In this document: positions 8,211 through 15,472 of the stretch, piece after piece
Layout of the letters: each line of letters starts with the position of its first letter
Position numbering within the stretch: position 1 is the stretch's first letter
Assembly: GCA_963755435.1 (NCBI GenBank)
Contig: CAVWJX010000011.1
Coordinates: 492,740-556,739 of the forward strand
Length of the DNA: 64,000 bases
DNA from: AP-15 sp963755435
Lineage (GTDB): Bacteria; Pseudomonadota; Alphaproteobacteria; ATCC43930; CGMCC-115725
Direction: 5' to 3'
Made by a program: the position numbers and the translations under genes
The notes under the pieces: generated by a model
Database searches by the model: none
What the model saw: the letters and a program-made list of their open reading frames with translations, nothing else
What the model was told of the DNA's origin: nothing

Positions 8211-8996
8211 TCAGCCCAATGTCGAGTTGAAGGCGCCGCCGTCGAGCAGCAGGTTCTGGCCGACGATGAAGCCCGACGAGGCGCCGCACAGAAAGGCGCA
8301 GGCGTCGCCGAACTCGGCCGGATCGCCGACCCGTCCGGCCGGGTTGGCCTGGCCGCGCTTGGCCAAGAGTTCTTCGAAGGTGATATTCTGCCGCCGCGCC
8401 TCGTATTCGATGCCTGAACGCAGCCGGTCGGTCAGAAACGGACCGGGCAGGAGGCCATTGATCGTCACATTGTGCTTCGCCACCTGACGCGCGATGCCGG
8501 CGCAGAAGGCGGTGAGCCCGGCGCGGGCGCCGTTGCTCATGCCGAGATTGGCGATCGGCGACTTGACCGAACCGGAGGTGATGTTGACGATGCGGCCGAA
8601 CTTTCGCTCGCACATGCCGTCCACCACCGCCTTGATCAGCATGATCGGGGTCAGCATGTTGGCGTTGACTGCCTTTTGCCAATCCTCGACCGACCATTCG
8701 CGAAAATCCCCATGCGGCGGGCCGCCGCAATTGTTGACCAGGATGTCGGGCGCCGGACAGGCGGCGAGCGCCGCGGCGCGGCCGGCTTCGGTCGAGATGT
8801 CGCCGGCGACCGCGGTCACATGGGCGCCGGTCTCCCGGCGGATCTCGGCTGCGGTCTCTTCCAAGGTCTCGCGGGTGCGCGCGGTGATTGTCAATTCGAC
8901 GCCGGCGCGCGCCAGCGCTGTCGCACAGGCCCGCCCCAGCCCCTTGCTCGCCGCACAGACGATGGCCTTGCGGCCGCGAATGCGCAAATCCAGCAT
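8211..8996 (-). CDS. SDR-family oxidoreductase with altered catalytic residues
   Basis: 261-residue Rossmann protein: cofactor loop CAASKGLGRACA, NNCGGPP in place of the common NNAG, SGSVKSPIANLGMSNGARAG at the active site, and PGPFLTDR. The usual YxxxK pair is absent; the aligned positions are Met/Ser and Arg. A subgroup of SDR proteins with this SN-x-x-R pattern exists, and its chemistry is not clear to me. It could be a reductase using another residue or a binding protein. No tight operon partner is visible. Confidence 0.85.
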   Translation of the reverse strand: MLDLRIRGRKAIVCAASKGLGRACATALARAGVELTITARTRETLEETAAEIRRETGAHVTAVAGDISTEAGRAAALAACPAPDILVNNCGGPPHGDFREWSVEDWQKAVNANMLTPIMLIKAVVDGMCERKFGRIVNITSGSVKSPIANLGMSNGARAGLTAFCAGIARQVAKHNVTINGLLPGPFLTDRLRSGIEYEARRQNITFEELLAKRGQANPAGRVGDPAEFGDACAFLCGASSGFIVGQNLLLDGGAFNSTLG

Positions 8997-9137
8997 CCCG
9001 TCCTCCCGTCTCTAGATCAGCAGTGCCGCCACGGTGTAGCCTGGATAGTCCCCGGCGGCGACCGGAAAAGAACGCGGTCGGCGACCGGAAAGAATAGAGT
9101 CGGCGAAGGGCGGGAACGGTGTGAAAGAGGGCTCTCG

Positions 9138-9353
9138 ATGAAGCTGACGTTGACCCTCGATCTAGCGCCGGCCGGCGTGTGCGCGAGCCTGGTCGAGGAA
9201 TGGGAGGACAATGGCGGCACGGCAACGATGGCGCCGATGATCCGCCATTTCGCGACCGACGAGGAGGCAGTCGTCTGGGCGCGTTCGCTGGCGCGCCGCC
9301 GCGGTCTTGGCCAGGTTTATCTGACCGACAACCGAAGGGCCGGCCGCCGCTGA
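9138..9353 (+). CDS. Hypothetical 71-residue protein
   Basis: Short soluble protein starting MKLTLTLDLAPAGVCASLVE, with an AGAGG motif about 8 bases upstream of the ATG. It contains HFATDEEAVVWARSLARRRG, which resembles a small alpha/beta fold, and ends basic. No family is recognised. It converges with the lipoprotein gene 12 bases away. Confidence 0.5.
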   Translation: MKLTLTLDLAPAGVCASLVEEWEDNGGTATMAPMIRHFATDEEAVVWARSLARRRGLGQVYLTDNRRAGRR

Positions 9354-9365
9354 ACCAGGCGAGGC

Positions 9366-9908
9366 TCAATAGGGCGGTGGTGCGTAGCCCGGCGGGGGAT
9401 AACCGGGCGAACCGCCATAAGGTGGGGGTGGTGCATAGCCCGGCTGCCCGGCAAACGGCGGTGCGCCCGGCGGCGGTGCGAAGCCAGGCACCCGATTGCC
9501 GCGCGCCTGCATGCATTCGCCATACATGACGTCGTATTGCTGCTGCAGCGACATCTGGGCATAGCTGGTGCTGCCCGCGCCTGCCACGGTGCCAAAGGCC
9601 GCACCCGAGGCAGCGCCGATCGCAGCGCCCCGGCCGCCGCCGATCGCGGCGCCGAGGCCGGCCCCGAGCGCAGTGCCGATGATCGCGGTGCCGACCGCCT
9701 GGTTGTTGGCGGCAGCGGCGGCGGGAGCGGTTTGCGAGGCGGCATACTGACCGCAGATATTCTGGTCGGCGGCAAAGGCGGCGAAGGATTTTCCGGGTCC
9801 GGGCGCGACCGGAATCGTCGGTCCTGGCGGCGGGGCCACGCAGGCGGCCAAGGAGACCAGCAGCGCCAAGGCGCCGGCAGCGCGCGGATCAATACGCTTC
9901 ATGTTCAT
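9366..9908 (-). CDS. Glycine-zipper lipoprotein
   Basis: 180 residues. The signal peptide ends in the lipobox LAAC at residues 19-22, so the product is likely a lipoprotein. The middle holds a glycine-zipper segment (GTALGAGLGAAIGGGRGAA) followed by an Ala/Gly stretch, then YDVMYGECMQARGNRVPGF, a pattern of the YMGG-like/glycine-zipper family. The tail is Pro/Gly/Tyr-rich with repeated PPP and GYPPP units. It is probably outer-membrane or envelope-associated; the specific function is unknown. Confidence 0.8.
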   Translation of the reverse strand: MNMKRIDPRAAGALALLVSLAACVAPPPGPTIPVAPGPGKSFAAFAADQNICGQYAASQTAPAAAAANNQAVGTAIIGTALGAGLGAAIGGGRGAAIGAASGAAFGTVAGAGSTSYAQMSLQQQYDVMYGECMQARGNRVPGFAPPPGAPPFAGQPGYAPPPPYGGSPGYPPPGYAPPPY

Positions 9909-10016
9909 GACCTGTTCAGTAAGTTTCGAACGATCTTGCGGCGGTGCGTTGTTCCAGGCAAGCGCTTAACGCGCCTCCATTCGCGCGCCTCTCGCCCGGA
10001 TGATGGCCGAGCCTAA

Positions 10017-11036
10017 CTAAGGGCTGGTGAATTCCGGCATGATTTCGCGGGCAAAGGTATTGAGCGCGGTGCGCGAGCCGCCGACATCGATGACCATTAC
10101 GTATTCGACGCCGCCCGCCTGAAGATGTTTCAGACGACCGACGATTTCTTCGGGGGTGCCGATCAGCGCGTCGGTCTCGGTGGCCCGGTGCATTTCTTCG
10201 ACCGACATCGCGCGGCGCGGGCGGCCGATGCTCGGGGATTCGCCGGTCGGCGACAATGACAGCTGCTGCACGTTGCGCATGAAGGTCATGCGCAATTCGT
10301 GCGCCGCCTCGCGCTCGGCCGGGGTCGTCGCGATGTGCAGTGCCCGGGTTAGCCCGACACTCATCGGATCGAATTGCCGGCCCTGCGCCTCGACCGTCTT
10401 GCGGTAGATCCCGATGTTCTCGGCGACAAGTTCAGGACTGCCGGCCTGGCCGAGCAGCAGGTTGAAGCCGCCCTCGGCGGCCTTGCGGACCGAAGCCCCG
10501 CTCTGGGCGCCAATCCACAGCGGCGGATGCGGCTTTTGCACCGGGGCGGGCTCGATCACGACGTCCTCGTAATGCCAATGCGGGCTACGATGCGAGAAAC
10601 GGCCTTTCGTGGTCCACGCCTTGCGCAGAAATTCGACGGCCTCGTCATAGCGCTCTTGCGCCTCCTCCATCGGCATGCAGAAGCCGTGGAACTCGCCCCA
10701 GCGATAGCCTTTCCCGATGCCGAGATCGAGACGTCCGTTGGACAGAAGATCCAGTGTCGCTGCCTGCTCGGCGAGCAGGGCCGGGTTGTGCCACGGCAAC
10801 ACCAGGACCGCGGTGCCGAGCCTTATGCGCGAGGTTTTGGCGGCGAGATAGGTCAAAAAACTCAAGGTTGCCGAGATTTGGCCAAACCCGGTGAAATGGT
10901 GCTCGACCAGAAAGACGCTGTGAAAGCCGAGTGCCTCGGCCTCGCAGATATAGTCGATGTAATCGGTGTAAATCCGGCTGTCGCTGGCCTGCTCGCCGAT
11001 CTCGGTGCGCGCGCCGCCGAATAATCCGAAACGCAT
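10017..11036 (-). CDS. LLM-class flavin-dependent oxidoreductase
   Basis: 339-residue bacterial-luciferase-like TIM barrel. Visible motifs are LGFHSVFLVEHHFTGFG, RIRLGTAVLVLPWHNPALLA, LDLLSNGRLDLGIGKGYR and the C-terminal LIGTPEEIVGRLKHLQAGGV. These enzymes use FMN or F420 with long-chain, aromatic or other substrates; the substrate here cannot be told. The start at 11036 (GGGAG 7 bases upstream) gives the standard MRFGLF beginning; the frame continues upstream without similarity. Confidence 0.88.
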   Translation of the reverse strand: MRFGLFGGARTEIGEQASDSRIYTDYIDYICEAEALGFHSVFLVEHHFTGFGQISATLSFLTYLAAKTSRIRLGTAVLVLPWHNPALLAEQAATLDLLSNGRLDLGIGKGYRWGEFHGFCMPMEEAQERYDEAVEFLRKAWTTKGRFSHRSPHWHYEDVVIEPAPVQKPHPPLWIGAQSGASVRKAAEGGFNLLLGQAGSPELVAENIGIYRKTVEAQGRQFDPMSVGLTRALHIATTPAEREAAHELRMTFMRNVQQLSLSPTGESPSIGRPRRAMSVEEMHRATETDALIGTPEEIVGRLKHLQAGGVEYVMVIDVGGSRTALNTFAREIMPEFTSP

Positions 11037-11180
11037 GATGCACTCCCGCTTTATGCCCGGCTGGTGCGGCATCGGCGCCGACCCAGAAGGTGGCCGAAAA
11101 GGACGCGACCACGAACGAGCTGTCAACCGGCCCAATTCCGGGTCATCGTATTCAAGCGCCGCACGACGTCCTGAGGCGAA

Positions 11181-11738
11181 TTATGAAACTGTTTCCGGGA
11201 GTGGGCCCGGAGGGCCTTCCACGGCGGCAAGGCGCTGGATCACCGCCGGCCGCGGCGCGCTAACCGAGCCTTGCTCGAAGGCGACGATTGTGAGACTGGC
11301 GAAGGCCGCGAGCAACTCGCCCGGCCGCAACAGAAAATCCGGATTGCGGGGGTGTCCCAGGCGTTCGTTGCCGAGGGCGAAGGTCTCGTAGATCAGAACG
11401 CCGCCGGCGGCGAGTGCCTGGCCGATCGCCGGCAGCAGCGGGCGATGAAGGTAGTTGGCGACGACGATCCCGTCATAACCGCCGCCGAGCGGCCAGCCGG
11501 GCGTGGCTTCGAGGTCGATCTCGACGATTTCACAACCGCGTTGGGCGAAGGGGATCAGCGCCGAAGTATCGCGATCGACGGCTCGGACGGCAAAGCCGCG
11601 GTCGCGCAGCAGCCGCACGTGGCGGCCGGCGCCCGCCGCCAAATCGAGCACCAGCCCGCCCGGTCTGACCAACGGCAGGAACCGTGCGACCCAGCCCGAT
11701 GGCGCCGGCGAGCTTCTCGATTGAGCAAGATTTGCCAA
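11181..11738 (-). CDS. Class I SAM-dependent methyltransferase (TehB-like)
   Basis: 185 residues. Motif I is VLDLAAGAGRHVRLLRDRGF, with the acidic ribose-binding residue in VRAVDRD, then YDGIVVANYLHRPLLPAI and a GGVLIYETFALGNE strand-loop. The shape resembles TehB-like small-molecule methyltransferases. Substrate is unknown. It is divergent from the DUF1178 gene about 70 bases away. Confidence 0.8.
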   Translation of the reverse strand: MANLAQSRSSPAPSGWVARFLPLVRPGGLVLDLAAGAGRHVRLLRDRGFAVRAVDRDTSALIPFAQRGCEIVEIDLEATPGWPLGGGYDGIVVANYLHRPLLPAIGQALAAGGVLIYETFALGNERLGHPRNPDFLLRPGELLAAFASLTIVAFEQGSVSAPRPAVIQRLAAVEGPPGPLPETVS

Positions 11739-11806
11739 TGTTATCGTCCCAGAGTTGCAGCAAGCCCGGATCCCGGTGTAAAACGATTGGCGAGGAGTTC
11801 GGCTCG

Positions 11807-12220
11807 ATGATTTTGTTCACTTTGCGCTGTGCCCGGGACCATGAGTTCGAAGGCTGGTTCCGGGATGGCGAGGGGTTTGAAGCGCAGCACGCCGCCGGTG
11901 GGATCGCCTGCCCTTATTGTGGCGATACGTCGGTCGAGAAGGCGGTAATGGCGCCACGGCTCGGCCGCTCGCGCGAGACGCCGCCGCCGGCAGTGGCGCT
12001 GGCGCAGATGCGAAGGGCGCTGATCGAGATGCGGCGGCAGGTCGAGACGCATTGTGATTACGTCGGCAGCCGGTTTGCCGAGGAAGCCCGGCGAATTCAT
12101 TACGGTGAAACCGATCCGCGCGGCATTTACGGCGAAGCGAGCGAGGCCGAGTCGCATCAGCTGGCCGATGAGGGGATTAGCTTTGGCCAAATCCCGTGGA
12201 TCCCGCCCAGCGATGGCTGA
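11807..12220 (+). CDS. DUF1178 family protein
   Basis: 137 residues beginning MILFTLRCARDHEFEGWFRD, with the second half of a zinc-ribbon-like pattern in GIACPYCGDTSVEKAVMAPR. The C-terminal part carries HCDYVGSRFAEEARRIHYGE and RGIYGEAS, all diagnostic of DUF1178. Function is unknown. The GAGGAG sequence 9 bases upstream supports the start at 11807. It converges with ubiG. Confidence 0.9.
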   Translation: MILFTLRCARDHEFEGWFRDGEGFEAQHAAGGIACPYCGDTSVEKAVMAPRLGRSRETPPPAVALAQMRRALIEMRRQVETHCDYVGSRFAEEARRIHYGETDPRGIYGEASEAESHQLADEGISFGQIPWIPPSDG

Positions 12221-12237
12221 AAAAGCGGGTAGACGCC

Positions 12238-12978
12238 TCACTGCCGCACGGCCATTGCCATATAGTTGACCCCGATATCCGGCGACAGCACCCATTCGCC
12301 GGCGCCCGGATCATAGCCTACCCCGGCGACTTCGATGGTGCGCAGGTGGTTTCGTCGCAGACCGCTGATCAATTCCGAGGGACGCGAGAACCTGCGCCAA
12401 TCATGGGTGCCGCGCGGCAGCCAACGCAGGATGTATTCGGCGCCGATGATCGCCAGGGCGAACGATCGAGCGGTGCGGTTGAGGGTGGCGGCGATGACTG
12501 CTCCACCCGGCGCTGCCAGCAATCCGAGCGCTCGCCAAAAGGCGTCGCGATCGGCGCTGTGCTCGATCACCTCGAGCGCCAGAACCGCATCGAAACGCTC
12601 GCCGGCCTCGGCGATCGCCTCGGCGGCGGCGAGGCGATAGTCGATTTCGAGACCGGCGCTCTGCGCGTGCGCCCGCGCCGCCTCGACCGCTTCGGCACCC
12701 GCGTCGATGCCGGTCACTGAAAAGCCCAGCCGAGCCATCGGCTCGGCCACCAGACCGCCGCCGCACCCAATATCGAGCAGCGTCAGCCCGGTAAACGGCT
12801 GCATCAGACCGGGGTCGCGTCGAAAATGCGCCAGCAGCCGAGACCGGATGAAACCGATCCGTGTCGGATTGAGCCGGTGCAGCGCGCGAAAGTTGCCCTC
12901 GGGGTCCCACCACGCATCGGCTTGCGCGGCAAATCGGACCAATTCTTTGTGATCAACGGTGGCTCCGCTGGCGGACAC
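12238..12978 (-). CDS. ubiG: Ubiquinone biosynthesis O-methyltransferase
   Basis: Performs both O-methylations of ubiquinone synthesis. The N-terminus has the UbiG hallmark AQADAWWDPEGNFRALHRLN followed by RIGFIRSRL. The SAM motif is LLDIGCGGGLVAEPMARLG, and the later pattern includes VLALEVIEHSADRDAFWRAL and LPRGTHDWRRFSRP. I place the start at the GTG 12978 because AAAGGA precedes it by about 8 bases and the 246-residue product has the family length; an ATG at 13062 would add 28 residues. It is divergent from lysC. Confidence 0.92.
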   Translation of the reverse strand: MSASGATVDHKELVRFAAQADAWWDPEGNFRALHRLNPTRIGFIRSRLLAHFRRDPGLMQPFTGLTLLDIGCGGGLVAEPMARLGFSVTGIDAGAEAVEAARAHAQSAGLEIDYRLAAAEAIAEAGERFDAVLALEVIEHSADRDAFWRALGLLAAPGGAVIAATLNRTARSFALAIIGAEYILRWLPRGTHDWRRFSRPSELISGLRRNHLRTIEVAGVGYDPGAGEWVLSPDIGVNYMAMAVRQ

Positions 12979-13088
12979 GACCTGATCCTTTCTTTTCGAG
13001 CTTCTGCCGGATGGCTTGATCGTCTGGAAAGGAGTATGTGGTCGAAAATCGCAACCCGGCAACGCCTCGGAGAGTGTTCAGTAGGGAC

Positions 13089-14309
13089 ATGACGCGCCTC
13101 GTGCAAAAATACGGCGGCACCTCGCTCGCCGATGTCGAGAGGATCAACAATGTTGCCCGGCGGGTCGGACGCGAGGTCGAGGCCGGCAACGAGGTCGCGG
13201 TCGTCGTCTCGGCGATGGCGGGGGTGACCAACCAGCTGGTCGAATGGACCCGAGAGATGAGCCGGCTACATGATGCTCGGGAATACGACGTGGTGGTCTC
13301 CTCCGGCGAGCAGGTGACGGCGGGCCTGCTGTCGCTCGCGCTGCAGAACCTGGGGATCGATGCGCGCTCATGGCTCGGGTGGCAGATCCCGATCCGGACC
13401 GATGGCGTGCACGGCAAGGCGCGGATCGAGGCGATCGAGGTGGCCGAGGTCAGCCGCCGCTTGGCCCAAGGGCAGGTTGCGGTCGTTGCAGGTTTCCAGG
13501 GGATCGACCACCGCGGGCGAATTACCACGCTCGGCCGAGGCGGCTCGGACACCTCCGCGGTGGCCCTTGCGGCGGCGCTCCGAGCCGATCGCTGCGATAT
13601 CTTCACCGATGTCGACGGCGTATATACGAGCGACCCGCGTATTGTTGCGAACGCGCGCAAGCTCGGAAAAATAACTTACGAAGAAATGTTGGAAATGGCC
13701 TCGCAGGGCGCCAAGGTATTGCAGACGCGCTCGGTCGAGATGGCAATGAACCACCGGGTGCGGGTCCAGGTCTTGTCGAGCTTTGTCGACAGCCCGGGAA
13801 CCCTTGTGGTCGACGAGGACGAGATTGTGGAACACCAAGTGGTGAGCGGCATCGCCTACAGCCGCGACGAAGCCAAAATCACGGTTCAGAAGGTGGCGGA
13901 TCGCCCCGGTGTGGCGGCGGCGATCTTCGGACCGCTCGCCGATAACGCGATCAACGTCGACATGATCGTACAGAATATGGCGGAGGATGGTCGCGCAGAT
14001 CTCACCTTCACGGTGGCACGTGCCGATTTGGAGCGAGCCGTCTCGGTATTGGAGGAAAGACGAGAACTGCTCGGGTTCGCCGCGTTGAAGCCTGACTCCA
14101 ACGTGGTCAAAATTTCGGTGATCGGGGTCGGCATGCGCAGCCATGCGGGCGTCGCCAAGCAGATGTTTCAGACGCTCTCGGAGAAGGGGATCAACATTCA
14201 GGTGATCTCGACCTCAGAGATCAAGGTGAGCGTGCTGATTGCAGCCGAATACACCGAGCTTGCTTTGCGGGCGCTGCACACAGCGTACGGGCTCGACGCG
14301 GTCGGATGA
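13089..14309 (+). CDS. lysC: Aspartate kinase
   Basis: Phosphorylates aspartate, the first step toward lysine, threonine and methionine. The 406-residue protein has the kinase block KYGGTSLADVERI, VVSAMAGVTNQL, GRGGSDTSAVALAAAL and DVDGVYTSDPR. Two ACT domains follow (ITVQKVADRPGVAAAIFGPL, then KISVIGVGMRSHAGVAKQMF) that bind feedback effectors. The start at 13089 gives the canonical MTRLVQKYGG beginning. The stop overlaps the next start by four bases, indicating translational coupling. Confidence 0.96.
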   Translation: MTRLVQKYGGTSLADVERINNVARRVGREVEAGNEVAVVVSAMAGVTNQLVEWTREMSRLHDAREYDVVVSSGEQVTAGLLSLALQNLGIDARSWLGWQIPIRTDGVHGKARIEAIEVAEVSRRLAQGQVAVVAGFQGIDHRGRITTLGRGGSDTSAVALAAALRADRCDIFTDVDGVYTSDPRIVANARKLGKITYEEMLEMASQGAKVLQTRSVEMAMNHRVRVQVLSSFVDSPGTLVVDEDEIVEHQVVSGIAYSRDEAKITVQKVADRPGVAAAIFGPLADNAINVDMIVQNMAEDGRADLTFTVARADLERAVSVLEERRELLGFAALKPDSNVVKISVIGVGMRSHAGVAKQMFQTLSEKGINIQVISTSEIKVSVLIAAEYTELALRALHTAYGLDAVG

Positions 14310-15472
14310 GCGAGGACATCGCCGCGGCCGAACTTGCAGCACCAGGCGGGAGGCGCGCAGCGTTTGAGCAAGGTCTGGCCCTCGATGGTTTTCGCGAAGA
14401 GCTAGACCGCCTATGGGCGCGTGGTCGGTCGGTGCTGGGCAGCGATGTTGCGATCATGGGCGGCGCGATGACCTGGGTGTCCGAACGCAATCTGGTCGCC
14501 GCCATCTCCAACGCCGGGGGCTTCGGGGTTATCGCCTCCGGCTCGATGTCGCCGGAGCTGCTGTCCGCTGAGATCGCCGCGGCCCGAGCGCTGACCGACC
14601 GGCCGTTCGGGGTCAATCTGATTACCCTGCACCCGCGGCTGAGCGAATTGATCGAGGTCTGTGCCCGGCATCGCGTCGGTCACGTCGTACTGGCGGGTGG
14701 CCTGCCCAGCGGTGCGGCGATGAGCCGGATCAAGGAGAGTGGCGCGCGGGTCTTCTGCTTCGCGCCGGCGCTGGGCTTTGCACGCAAGCTCGTGCGCATG
14801 GGCGCCGATGCCATCGTCATCGAAGGCAGCGAGGCTGGCGGCCATGTTGGGCCGGTTTCAACCGGGGTATTGGCGCAGGAGATTCTGCCGCATCTGGAAG
14901 AGGTTCCGGTTTTCGTTGCCGGCGGCATCGGCCGCGGCGAGGCGATGCTGGCCTATCTCGAGATGGGTGCTGCCGGAGTTCAGCTCGGCACCCGCTTTGT
15001 GTGCGCGGCGGAGTCGATTGCCCATCCACGGTTCAAGCACGCGTTTATCCGTGCCGCGGCGCGTGACGCAGTGACCTCTCTCCAGCTCGATCCCCGCTTC
15101 CCGGTAATCCCGGTTCGGGCGTTGGCGAACCCGGCGACCCAAAATTTTCTGATCGTGCAGCGCGCGATTATCGAACGGTTTGCCTGCGGTGAGCTGTCGC
15201 AGAAAGCCGCACAATTGGAGATCGAGCACTTCTGGGCCGGTGCGCTGCGTCGCGCGGTAATCGAAGGCGACGTTGACACGGGCTCGCTGATGGCGGGGCA
15301 GAGCGTCGGATTTGTGACCCGGGAACAGAGCACCGCCGAGATATTGGAGGAGCTGATCGCTCAGGCGCTGGGCGCACTCGCCGCTCGCCGCCCGATCAGC
15401 CAGCGTCCGGTCATTCTATCGTTGCAATCTTCGTCGCAGACTTCGGCGGGGAGCCGGGGCGTCGCGGAATGA
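14306..15472 (+). CDS. Nitronate monooxygenase family (NPD/FabK-like) flavoprotein
   Basis: 388-residue FMN TIM barrel: GGAMTWVSERNLVAAISNAGG, SMSPELLSAEI, DRPFGVNLITLHPRLSELI, ADAIVIEGSEAGGHVG, VPVFVAGGIGRGEAMLAYLE and AAGVQLGTRFVCA. These are hallmarks of nitronate monooxygenases and FabK-like reductases. Either alkyl-nitronate detoxification or an enoyl-ACP reductase-like role is possible. It overlaps lysC upstream and ptsP downstream by ATGA. That is unusual, because lysC and ptsP are commonly adjacent in this class. Confidence 0.87.
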   Translation: MSEDIAAAELAAPGGRRAAFEQGLALDGFREELDRLWARGRSVLGSDVAIMGGAMTWVSERNLVAAISNAGGFGVIASGSMSPELLSAEIAAARALTDRPFGVNLITLHPRLSELIEVCARHRVGHVVLAGGLPSGAAMSRIKESGARVFCFAPALGFARKLVRMGADAIVIEGSEAGGHVGPVSTGVLAQEILPHLEEVPVFVAGGIGRGEAMLAYLEMGAAGVQLGTRFVCAAESIAHPRFKHAFIRAAARDAVTSLQLDPRFPVIPVRALANPATQNFLIVQRAIIERFACGELSQKAAQLEIEHFWAGALRRAVIEGDVDTGSLMAGQSVGFVTREQSTAEILEELIAQALGALAARRPISQRPVILSLQSSSQTSAGSRGVAE

